From the NCBI GenBank assembly GCA_024698865.1, contig JAILQS010000034.1:1-41097 (forward strand): a DNA stretch of 41,097 nucleotides. The letters run 5' to 3'. The notes beneath the pieces are model-generated. The model saw only the letters and a program-made list of their open reading frames with translations, did not search any database and had not been told where the DNA came from. Positions within the stretch are counted from its first letter, which is position 1. Each line of letters opens with the position of its first letter. Made by a program: the position numbers and the translations under genes. This DNA is from Lachnospiraceae bacterium (GTDB lineage Bacteria; Bacillota; Clostridia; Lachnospirales; Lachnospiraceae). Shown here in pieces: positions 27,842 to 36,003 of the stretch.

Positions 27842-29626
27842 TTATTGGAACATAGCTACGGAGGTGGTCAAATCATCTGATACCTGCGTATTAGTCTGCA
27901 CTGCCGAGTCGATTTCCGATATTTCATTTACAATCTCCTGTGAACTCTCTGCCGACAACATAATCGCTTCTGACGACTCATCAATAGACTGGGAAATGGA
28001 ATTGATTCCTTCCAGCATTGCATTCATAGTCTTGGAAAGAACATCTGCCCTGTCGGTAAAATCCTGCACCATTTCTGAAATCGTATCGGAAGTATTCATG
28101 TAATCATCGCCTATATTTCCAAAGGTGTCATAATCATTCAAAATCGTATCGTTGATAAATTCTATTACGCGGGTAGCATCTTCTGACAGTGCATTTACCG
28201 CTGCTGTTACTTCCGTGGAAATGGATTGAATATTTTCAGCTGTCTGGTGTGAGTTTGCAGCCAAATCACCAATCTCGCTCGCTACAACCGCAAATCCTTT
28301 TCCTGCTTCTCCGGCTCTTGCCGCTTCAATGGAAGCATTCAATGATAACAGATTCGTTCTTTTTGCGATATCCATAATATTTGTCGTCAAATCATTAATT
28401 TGTGAAACTTTCTCTGCATCTCGTACCGACTGCTCCAAAGTCTTGGACAAATCTTCCACTCTGCCTTTGGCGCCGTCTTTTCTCGCCACGGTATCCGCCT
28501 TAATTGCGGAGGCACTTTCTTTGATCTTATGCACGGTTTCTAACCCTTCCACCGCACCGTTTCGAATATCGTCTGCTGCCTTATTCACATCTTCCATTCT
28601 ATGGTTCAAATCCTGTGTTACATTTGCAACCGAATCCATCGTAGCGGACAACTCTTCCATAGCGGCTGATGTGTTCATAATATTTTCGGATACTTCACTG
28701 ATTCGTCCGGAAACGTTAGAGGACGATTCCTCAAGTACTTCCGTTCCATCTTTCACTTTATCAATGATTTGCTGCAACGTATCCATAAAGGAGTTAAAAC
28801 CTCCAACAATAAGCGATAGCTCATTCTGCGTCATCGTCACCAAACGTCTGGACATATCGCCGCGTCCTTCATCAATTTCACTTACGATGCTGCTGATTTC
28901 CTTCGTAATAGAACGGATTTTATTCGTAATACTCAATCGCATAAAGAATAATGAAAGCACAATCAGCAACGCAACAAAAACAGTCATAATCAGTGCCGAG
29001 TGCGATATTTTGACCAATTTATCTTCAATCGCCGGTCCGACACGGTCAACTACAACCACAACATCATCTTCCATAACCTTAATTGATGTCTGTGCTGCCT
29101 GCAAATCTTCCTGGTACTGCCCGTCCATCAGTGTAAATGCGTCGTCATACTTTCCCGCTTCCACCATATCAAGAATTGTGAATACATCCTGAAAATAGAC
29201 TTCCAGTTTGTCGGTCGCGTCCTGCACGGCAGTTTTTCCCGGTGTGAACATTTCCCACAGACTGTTTTCCCGCAAATAAGCTTCCTGTTTTGCAAGTCTG
29301 TTATGCAAGCTTTCAATCTCGATTCTGTAGTTTGCCGCATTTCTTTTTTTGATACTGTCTTCCGTATCCGCCTGTGTACAGATTCTAGCCAATCCGGCAA
29401 CATCCGAAACAGCTGTACTTACATTTGCTTTCATACTTCCAAGTGTTATCAGCGTCTCCGAAGAGGAATCCAGGGATTCCACTGCCTGGTCCTTAATACC
29501 ACCCATTGCATCCATGGTAAAAAATGAAAACAAAACAAACAACGCTAATAAAACCACATAGATTAATGTGATCTGAAAACTGATGCTTTTGAAAAAACCT
29601 ATTCTTTTTGATTCGTTTTTCTTCAT
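27842..29626 (-). CDS. Methyl-accepting chemotaxis protein (4HB-like sensor, HAMP, MCP signal)
   Basis: Two TMs; '[39 protein letters not shown]'. Confidence 0.95.
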   Translation of the reverse strand: MKKNESKRIGFFKSISFQITLIYVVLLALFVLFSFFTMDAMGGIKDQAVESLDSSSETLITLGSMKANVSTAVSDVAGLARICTQADTEDSIKKRNAANYRIEIESLHNRLAKQEAYLRENSLWEMFTPGKTAVQDATDKLEVYFQDVFTILDMVEAGKYDDAFTLMDGQYQEDLQAAQTSIKVMEDDVVVVVDRVGPAIEDKLVKISHSALIMTVFVALLIVLSLFFMRLSITNKIRSITKEISSIVSEIDEGRGDMSRRLVTMTQNELSLIVGGFNSFMDTLQQIIDKVKDGTEVLEESSSNVSGRISEVSENIMNTSAAMEELSATMDSVANVTQDLNHRMEDVNKAADDIRNGAVEGLETVHKIKESASAIKADTVARKDGAKGRVEDLSKTLEQSVRDAEKVSQINDLTTNIMDIAKRTNLLSLNASIEAARAGEAGKGFAVVASEIGDLAANSHQTAENIQSISTEVTAAVNALSEDATRVIEFINDTILNDYDTFGNIGDDYMNTSDTISEMVQDFTDRADVLSKTMNAMLEGINSISQSIDESSEAIMLSAESSQEIVNEISEIDSAVQTNTQVSDDLTTSVAMFQ

Positions 29627-29698
29627 GCCTTCCTATTACCTTTCTCTTATACTTGTTGATAGTTTTACGTGTACAAAAAACAGCGAAATTATATGAAT

Positions 29699-29727
29699 AT
29701 TATAGTGTATTTTCTAAATATTTTCAA
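29699..29727 (-). promoter_or_regulatory. Promoter TTGAAA-N17-TATAAT for the MCP-SBP pair
   Basis: Minus strand TTGAAAATATTTAGAAAATACACTATAAT. Confidence 0.6.
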
Positions 29728-29824
29728 CTTTTCACCGTTAATCCTTTTATATTTCTGTCTTTTTATTAAATTTTCTCAATTTATCCCCTGTTTTTTGTAT
29801 GAAATGGGTTTTATAGAAAAAAAT

Positions 29825-29880
29825 ATCCATTTCTTTTACCGCGCGGTTGTTCTAAACCTTTTCCGGTAAAAGAAATGGAT
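29825..29880 (-). terminator. Terminator with perfect 17-bp stem
   Basis: ATCCATTTCTTTTACCG...CGGTAAAAGAAATGGAT; minus strand continues ATTTTTTT. Confidence 0.85.
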
Positions 29881-29895
29881 CTCTAATAGTTCTCT

Positions 29896-30090
29896 TTATT
29901 CTTCCCAAAACAATTCATCTAACGTCTTATCCAACGCCCGACATATCGCAATGCAAAGCTTTATCGTCGGGTTATAATCCCCTTTTTCTATCGCACTGAT
30001 TGTCTGTCTGGATACATCGCATCTTGCCGCCAGTTCATCCTGTGACAAATCTTTTGCAGCTCTCGCAGACTTCATTTTTAAATTTTTCAT
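29896..30090 (-). CDS. Small XRE-family (Cro/CI) regulator
   Basis: 64 aa: KSARAAKDLSQDELAARCDVSRQTISAIEKGDYNPTIKLCIAICRALDKTLDELFW. Confidence 0.94.
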   Translation of the reverse strand: MKNLKMKSARAAKDLSQDELAARCDVSRQTISAIEKGDYNPTIKLCIAICRALDKTLDELFWEE

Positions 30091-30602
30091 CTGTCATCCC
30101 TTCTTTTATTATAAACAGTTTTGCAGGCAAGTGTGATAAGCAGCGCCGCAAACGCTGCTGCGCAGACCAGATTGCTTCCATATTCGAATACCAGCTTGCC
30201 GTTCTGAATAACTGTACCATCCATAATATGCATAACTCCGACGCCGCCGTTAATCACTACTACAATCGCGCACAAAACGATGTAGTATCTTCCCTTCTGT
30301 CCAAGCGGAAAGAATACTTCCTTTACAATGCAGTAAATCGGGAAAATGACAATTCCAAGCATCAGTGTCGCAAATATGCCAAATGCCGGTGAAACGAATC
30401 TCTCCAGTCCCATCTCGTATCCAAACGACAGCGCAACCATGCACATAACCGTAACAAAATAAGACAAACGATACCCGTCTCCTCTAATCTTTAACTGCAT
30501 TTCATCATAATGCTTCCCTGCGTCAAATTTCTTTTGTTTGATAAAAATAATGGTAAATATACAGATTAGTATTATCGCTCCCATAACAACTGACATCTCC
30601 AT
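30087..30602 (-). CDS. Four-to-five TM membrane protein paired with the XRE regulator
   Basis: Start placed at ATG 30602 because AAAGGAGG lies inside the longer ORF; 4-bp overlap with the XRE gene. Confidence 0.8.
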   Translation of the reverse strand: MEMSVVMGAIILICIFTIIFIKQKKFDAGKHYDEMQLKIRGDGYRLSYFVTVMCMVALSFGYEMGLERFVSPAFGIFATLMLGIVIFPIYCIVKEVFFPLGQKGRYYIVLCAIVVVINGGVGVMHIMDGTVIQNGKLVFEYGSNLVCAAAFAALLITLACKTVYNKRRDDR

Positions 30603-30677
30603 ACCAATACCTCCTTTAAACATCCTAATTACATGTTCGTTTGTTTCTAACTTTAATATACATTATTTCTTCCATTT

Positions 30678-30695
30678 TGTAAAGTATATTTTACA
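30678..30695. promoter_or_regulatory. Candidate XRE operator TGTAAA-N6-TTTACA
   Basis: Perfect 6-6-6 dyad overlapping tandem promoters TTGACA-N16-TATACT and TTTACA-N17-TATATT. Confidence 0.6.
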
Positions 30696-30750
30696 TTTTT
30701 CTTTTGTCAATGGATTTTTGTCGTATCTGAACATTCCGGTCTTGTGCTAC

Positions 30751-30796
30751 AAAAAAGACCTGCAAATCACCCTTCAAGGCAATCTGCAAGTCTCTT
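30751..30796 (-). terminator. Terminator of ddh
   Basis: Minus strand AAGAGACTTGCAGATTGCCTTGAAGGGTGATTTGCAGGTCTTTTTT. Confidence 0.8.
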
Positions 30797-30825
30797 ATAA
30801 ATTAATCGTGTTGTTATATCAGTTC

Positions 30826-31794
30826 TTACAGGAAATGTGCTCTAAGTTCATCTCCGGAAACCGGGCTTAAGTATGCCGGTGCAATATCAAATACTGTTTT
30901 TGCTCCTGCAACACCTTCCTGATTTAAGCGGAATGCTGCTCTTGCGTATGCAACCAGTACAGAACCTGTAAAGTCCGGATTAGAATCCAGTTTTAAGCTG
31001 TATTCGATTACGTGATTGTTTTCTCCGGTATTACCTGAGTAGATAACAGAACCACCATGTGGAAGTCCGCTATGATTTTTCTTTAACTCTTCTTCTGAAA
31101 TGAAGTTTACTGTTGTATCGTAATCTGAGAAGTAGTTTGGCATTGTCTTAATTTCATTTTCAATACGAGCCTTGTCTGCACCTTCTTCTACAACAACAAA
31201 ACACTCTCTGGTGTGTTTCTCACGAGTTGTAAGTTCCGGATTCTCTCCGTTACGAACACGTTCCAAAGCAGCAGGTACAGGGATGGTATACTGTCTTGCA
31301 TCTACAACACCTTCGATACGGCGAATCGCATCCGAATGTCCCTGGCTTACACCCTTGCCCCAGAATGTATAATCTTTGCCGCCCGGTAATACAGAATGTG
31401 CATATAATCTGTTCAATGAGAACATTCCCGGATCCCATCCACAAGAAATGATGCCTACTTTGCCGGCTTTCTTTGCTGCCGCGTCAACATTTGCAAAATG
31501 CTCCGGAATACGTGCGTGTGTATCGAAACTATCAATTACGTTAAAGTCTTGTGCATATTTTGGTGTCATCTCCGGCAAATCCGTAGCGCTTCCACCACAA
31601 ATAATTAAAACATCTACATCATTTTTCATATTGGCAAGATCATCTACATGATAAACCTTTGCTCCACTAACTGTCTTTACGCTGTCCGGATTTCTTCTGG
31701 AAAATACTCCAACAAGCTCCATATCCCCGGCAACGTTCACTGCCTTCTCTACTCCGCGTCCTAAATTACCATATCCTAAAATTCCTACTTTCAT
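30826..31794 (-). CDS. ddh: meso-diaminopimelate dehydrogenase
   Basis: 322 aa: MKVGILGYGNLGRGVEKAV...VDVLIICGGSATDLPEMTPKYAQDFNVIDSFDTHARIPEH...GWDPGMFSLNRLYAHSVLP. Confidence 0.95.
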   Translation of the reverse strand: MKVGILGYGNLGRGVEKAVNVAGDMELVGVFSRRNPDSVKTVSGAKVYHVDDLANMKNDVDVLIICGGSATDLPEMTPKYAQDFNVIDSFDTHARIPEHFANVDAAAKKAGKVGIISCGWDPGMFSLNRLYAHSVLPGGKDYTFWGKGVSQGHSDAIRRIEGVVDARQYTIPVPAALERVRNGENPELTTREKHTRECFVVVEEGADKARIENEIKTMPNYFSDYDTTVNFISEEELKKNHSGLPHGGSVIYSGNTGENNHVIEYSLKLDSNPDFTGSVLVAYARAAFRLNQEGVAGAKTVFDIAPAYLSPVSGDELRAHFL

Positions 31795-31914
31795 AATGCT
31801 ATCCTTTCTTTGTTTTTTTATGTAAACGAAATAACAAACTTGTTTTTCAAAAGAATTTTAACAGAATACTTGTTTTTCTGCAATATTTTTAAGGAATTTT
31901 AATAATTTAATTCG

Positions 31915-32445
31915 CTACTCCAATGTTGCGTTCTCTAACTGACAATACTCCGTTCCTTCTTCGTCATAGGTTCCAAAGATGCCTTCCACCGTTATATTGT
32001 CCCCTTCTTTCGGGTAATCTTCCGGGTATTTTGCATCGCCTTGCAATACAAATTCGATACCCTGAGAACAACACGCCGTTGCATCTGATATAAGACATGC
32101 AAAATATTTCTTCCCGTTTTCTTCGTTCTCATACACCGCAAACGTACCTTCCATTTTCACTGTTTTACCGATATAATCTTCCGGCGTCATTACCATATTG
32201 TACACTTCTGAATAAACCATTGTGCTGCTCAGAGTTGTCAGGTCGACATCCGTGGACTGTTCCGGCTGCTCCAACTGCTCCGACTGCTCCGACTGCTCCG
32301 GTACTTGCTTTTCAACTTGATTTTCCTGTTGCGTGGAGATTTCATCAGAAGTTACGTTATCCTCTTTTGCTATTTTCTCACTCTGGCAGGCAGACAACAC
32401 TATCACAAATACCAGTACCGCCAAAAATCTGATTGCTTTTCTCAT
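31915..32445 (-). CDS. Uncharacterised lipoprotein (possible OB-fold-like C-terminal domain), translationally coupled to the zinc permease
   Basis: Lipobox VLSACQ, Gln/Glu/Ser linker, 'DYIGKTVKMEGTFAVYENEENGKKYFACLISDATACCSQGIEF'; 4-bp overlap with upstream permease. Confidence 0.7.
   Translation of the reverse strand: MRKAIRFLAVLVFVIVLSACQSEKIAKEDNVTSDEISTQQENQVEKQVPEQSEQSEQLEQPEQSTDVDLTTLSSTMVYSEVYNMVMTPEDYIGKTVKMEGTFAVYENEENGKKYFACLISDATACCSQGIEFVLQGDAKYPEDYPKEGDNITVEGIFGTYDEEGTEYCQLENATLE
32256..32300. repeat. Five tandem 9-bp units (ACTGCTCCG and variants) encoding the EQSEQSEQLEQPEQS linker
   Basis: ACTGTTCCG-GCTGCTCCA-ACTGCTCCG-ACTGCTCCG-ACTGCTCCG read directly. Confidence 0.9.
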
Positions 32446-33284
32446 ACTATTTTACCTCCTGTTATACATCCGACTGTATAGCAAACCACAAATACTACTG
32501 CATCTACCGCAACAATTGTTGCACCCACCGGTGTTCCTGCAGTAATAGATATCAAGATTCCCACAACAGCACAAATTACAGACAGGACAGCAGAGCAAAC
32601 CGTCACACTTCGAAAACTATGAAATAATCGCATTGCTGAAAGTGCAGGGAAGATTATTAACGCCGAAATCAGCAAAGAACCTACCAGATTCATTGAAAGA
32701 ACAATTACCACCGCAACAATTACGGCGATTATCACGTTATACATATCAACCTTAGTTCCTACAGTTTTTGCGAACGTTTCATCAAATGTAACATCAAATA
32801 TTTTGTGGTAAAAGAAAATAAAAAATAATACCACCATAACAGCCAAAACAGCGCTCAACCACACGTCCTCTGTTTTCAGAGTCAGAATTGACGTGGAACC
32901 AAACAGTGTTGAGCACACATCTCCGGACAGATTGGAAGATGCAGAAAAAAGATTCATCAGTAAATAACCAAATGCAAGCGCTCCGACAGAAATCATTGCA
33001 ATCGCAGCGTCTCCTTTGATTTTGGTATTCTGTCCTGTTTTCAGCAGTAATATTGCACATACAATCGTTACAGGAAGAACAATTAATGTGTTATTGGTCA
33101 CCCCAAGCACCGCTGCGATAGACATCGCCCCAAAGGCAACATGCGATAAACCGTCTCCTATAAATGAGAACCTTTTTAAAACCAGTGTTACTCCCAATAA
33201 AGAGGAACACAGTGCAATCAATACTCCGACAACAAGTGCATATCTTACGAAAGGATAACTGAGGTATTCTATTAATTTTTCCAT
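32442..33284 (-). CDS. znuB: Zinc/manganese ABC transporter permease (ZnuB type)
   Basis: VLKRFSFIGDGLSHVAFGAMSIA, FDETFAKTVGTKV; ABC-3 family. Confidence 0.93.
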   Translation of the reverse strand: MEKLIEYLSYPFVRYALVVGVLIALCSSLLGVTLVLKRFSFIGDGLSHVAFGAMSIAAVLGVTNNTLIVLPVTIVCAILLLKTGQNTKIKGDAAIAMISVGALAFGYLLMNLFSASSNLSGDVCSTLFGSTSILTLKTEDVWLSAVLAVMVVLFFIFFYHKIFDVTFDETFAKTVGTKVDMYNVIIAVIVAVVIVLSMNLVGSLLISALIIFPALSAMRLFHSFRSVTVCSAVLSVICAVVGILISITAGTPVGATIVAVDAVVFVVCYTVGCITGGKIV

Positions 33285-34000
33285 TCGTTTTCCTCCTCCT
33301 TTCGTTCACTATACATCAAAAATTTTTGTCCCAAAACACTGTTCACGTAATCGTCTTTGCTTCCATAAAAGCATTTCTTTCCTATGTGGAGGATATGATC
33401 TGCGTAATTAATGGCAGTTGTAATGTCATGCGAAATCATTATTATGGTAACTCCGTCATCATTTAATTCCTTGATTAACGCGTACATTTCTGCCGTAACT
33501 ATCATATCAAGTCCCGCTACCGGTTCATCCAGAAGCAACAGTTTTCTAGTCGCACACAAAGCTCTCGCAAGCAATACTCTTTGCTGCTGCCCCCCGGACA
33601 ATTCACGAAAACTTCTCTTTGCCAGCGACTGCAAATGCATTCTTTCCATGTTTTCCATGGCCAAAGCTTTCTCCTCTTTGCTATAAAACGGTCGCCACCC
33701 CATACGTCCCTGGCATCCGGATAAGACGATTTCTTTAACCGTTGCCGGAAAATCTCTTTGCACAATTGTCTGCTGCGGAAGATACCCTATTTCGTTGTTC
33801 TCCAGACCATCTCCCCAAATCAATTCTCCTTTTATCGGATTCAAAAGACCCAGGATCGTTTTCATTAATGTAGACTTACCGGCTCCGTTTTCCCCAACAA
33901 CACAAAGATAATCCCCCTTATTTACTTCAAAATTAATATCCTCCAATACTTCTTTTCCATCGTACCCGATGGCTAAATGGTTGCCTGTTATGTATGGCAT
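33272..34000 (-). CDS. znuC: Zinc/manganese ABC transporter ATPase (ZnuC type)
   Basis: GENGAGKSTLMK, LSGGQQQRVLLARAL, LLLLDEPVAGLD. Confidence 0.94.
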   Translation of the reverse strand: MPYITGNHLAIGYDGKEVLEDINFEVNKGDYLCVVGENGAGKSTLMKTILGLLNPIKGELIWGDGLENNEIGYLPQQTIVQRDFPATVKEIVLSGCQGRMGWRPFYSKEEKALAMENMERMHLQSLAKRSFRELSGGQQQRVLLARALCATRKLLLLDEPVAGLDMIVTAEMYALIKELNDDGVTIIMISHDITTAINYADHILHIGKKCFYGSKDDYVNSVLGQKFLMYSERKEEENEWKN

Positions 34001-34022
34001 GGCTTGTTCCCTCTTTTCTATA

Positions 34023-35027
34023 TTAGTTTAACGCCTGTTTTAATACTCCAAGATTATTTTTCATAATCTCTAGATATGTTTTTCCATCTTTTACATCTTT
34101 TGAAGTTATCGATTGCATAGAGTCAAGTGTGTGTATCTGCTGATTCTTTTGCTTTGTGTTTTCCTTAATTGTTTCTGCAATTTTTCCATCCGAACTTTCT
34201 ATTTGGAAAATGGACGACAATTCTAATTCATCCATTTTCTTTGCCAGGAACGTGATTGTCTCAAAACTTGCTTCCGTCTCTGCCGAACACCCTACAAATG
34301 CAGCATAGTAGTCAAGACCATAGTCATCTACCAGATAACGGAACGGAAACCGGTCTCCAAACAGCAATGTTTTTTTCTCTGCTCCATCCACTACCTTCTT
34401 GTATTCTTCATCCAACGCAGTTAGCTTATCTATATATGCTTTTACATTTTCATCATATTTTGACTTATTATCTGCATCCATTTTCCCTATTTCATCGGCA
34501 ATGTATTGGCAAAGAATTTCTGTGTTTTTTAACGACAGCCAAACATGCTCATCATATTCCGGACTTTCTTCCTGCGTTTCCTCTTCTTGCTCACCACTCT
34601 CTCCGTGCTCGTGCTCATGTTCATCTTCACTTTCCATTCCTTCGACGATTTCTTCTTCTTTTACCTGGTTGCCAAGCACCTCCAAAAGATTGATTGCTCT
34701 CATCTCTTTATTGGTTGCTTCCCTGAGAGCATCTTCTACCCATTCGTCTGACTCTCCACCAACATAGATAAACATATCACATTCGGATATTTTCACCATA
34801 TCATCTGCTGTAGGCTGAAAACTATGAAGATCTACACCATCATCTAAAAGCATTGTCACGTCGACATTGTTGCTGCCTTTTGTGATTTCCCTCGCCCAGT
34901 CATACTCCGGAAAAATCGTTGTAACTACAGAAATTTTTTCTTCCTGCTGTGTATCCTCTTTTTTGCAACCAAAAATAAAGGTTCCCGCCATAAGAACCAC
35001 GCTCATTAAAGTTAATATCTTTTTCAT
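34023..35027 (-). CDS. znuA: Zinc-binding lipoprotein (ZnuA/AdcA type) with His/Glu-rich loop
   Basis: Lipobox FIFGCK; VVTTIFPEYDWAREI; EDEHEHEHGESGEQEEE; DEHVWLSLKN. Confidence 0.94.
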   Translation of the reverse strand: MKKILTLMSVVLMAGTFIFGCKKEDTQQEEKISVVTTIFPEYDWAREITKGSNNVDVTMLLDDGVDLHSFQPTADDMVKISECDMFIYVGGESDEWVEDALREATNKEMRAINLLEVLGNQVKEEEIVEGMESEDEHEHEHGESGEQEEETQEESPEYDEHVWLSLKNTEILCQYIADEIGKMDADNKSKYDENVKAYIDKLTALDEEYKKVVDGAEKKTLLFGDRFPFRYLVDDYGLDYYAAFVGCSAETEASFETITFLAKKMDELELSSIFQIESSDGKIAETIKENTKQKNQQIHTLDSMQSITSKDVKDGKTYLEIMKNNLGVLKQALN

Positions 35028-35121
35028 TTTAAATCTCCTTATTATGTTTTTTGTACGACAAATACGCCCTAATCTCCCTTGAGATTAAAGCTTCTGTTTT
35101 GTATTACACAAATCGGAGTAT

Positions 35122-35427
35122 TCAATTATTCATTCTAACCTTTTGGATGATTAAAGAATTACAGAGCACATAATCTGTGTCTGCTTTAAGAATCTCTTTC
35201 ACATAGAAGATCGAAAGAATCGAAGTTGCTACTATAACAACTGCCGAGCCAATCGTCTTGATGATATTGGTGCACTGATGGAGTGTTTCACAGATTGGAC
35301 AATCTTCACCATCACAGTGATGTGCCATATTCTCACTGATATAGACAGCAGAAAAGAGCACAACAAACAAAGTAGCTATTAATGCCACCCATGCAACTAT
35401 TCTTTTTGTACTCTTTCTCTGCATCAT
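35122..35427 (-). CDS. Small two-TM protein with HHCDGEDCPIC-ETLHQC candidate metal-binding motif
   Basis: 101 aa upstream of znuA on the same strand; TTGACA-N16-TAAAAT promoter at 35464-35491. Confidence 0.75.
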   Translation of the reverse strand: MMQRKSTKRIVAWVALIATLFVVLFSAVYISENMAHHCDGEDCPICETLHQCTNIIKTIGSAVVIVATSILSIFYVKEILKADTDYVLCNSLIIQKVRMNN

Positions 35428-35523
35428 ATGTATTCTCCCATCAATGTTTCAAGAATCAGTTATATTTTATCAGTAATATTCTTGTTGTCAATAAAAATAC
35501 CAGCCAAATTACATTATACATTC

Positions 35524-36000
35524 TTATCCGGTTATAATATCTCCTGTCGTATATCGGATTATTTTCTCTATATCGGATACTGCTACCTTTACCTGATATC
35601 CAACTTTCCCTGCACTAAAATATATGCTGTCGTATTCCTTCATCGACTCATGGAACATCGTCTTATAAAACTTTTTCATTCCGATTGGCGAACAGCCACC
35701 ATGCACATAGCCTGTTAGCGGAAGCAGTTCCTTTTGTTTTAACATGGAAACCGCCTTTTCTCCTGCTGCCTTTGCAGCTTTTTTCAAATCCAGCTCCGCA
35801 TTGACCGGTATGACAAACACGTAGTATCCTCCCGACTTTGCCTGCGTTACCAGTGTCTTAAACACCTTATCGGGATCTTCGTTCAGGATAGCAGCAATCT
35901 CTTCTCCTGTTTTGGTTGGATCCGCCTCATAAGCAAAGCTTTCATAGGATATTTTCTTTTGCTCCAAAAGTCGCATCACATTCGTTTTTTCTTGTATCAC
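35524..36000 (-). CDS. ybaK: YbaK/EbsC-type aminoacyl-tRNA (Cys-tRNA(Pro)) deacylase
   Basis: MRLLEQKKISYESFAYEADPTKTGEEIAAILNEDPDKVFKTLVTQAKSGGYYVFVIPVNAELDLKKAAKAAGEKAV...GYVHGGCSPIGMKK. GTG start at 36000. Confidence 0.93.
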   Translation of the reverse strand: MIQEKTNVMRLLEQKKISYESFAYEADPTKTGEEIAAILNEDPDKVFKTLVTQAKSGGYYVFVIPVNAELDLKKAAKAAGEKAVSMLKQKELLPLTGYVHGGCSPIGMKKFYKTMFHESMKEYDSIYFSAGKVGYQVKVAVSDIEKIIRYTTGDIITG

Positions 36001-36003
36001 TTT

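Noticed and set aside
28329-29192. 287-aa plus-strand ORF antisense to the MCP
   Set aside because: Low-complexity Ser/Thr/Ile-rich translation mirrors the coiled-coil MCP codons; no RBS or domain.
32256-32300. Tandem 9-bp units considered as a CRISPR-like or phase-variable array
   Set aside because: No spacers; unit length is a multiple of three and encodes a linker, so copy changes would not shift the frame.
34256-34767. Overlapping His/Ser/Cys-rich plus-strand ORFs antisense to znuA
   Set aside because: Mirror of the GAA/GAG/CAT-rich His/Glu loop; no independent evidence.
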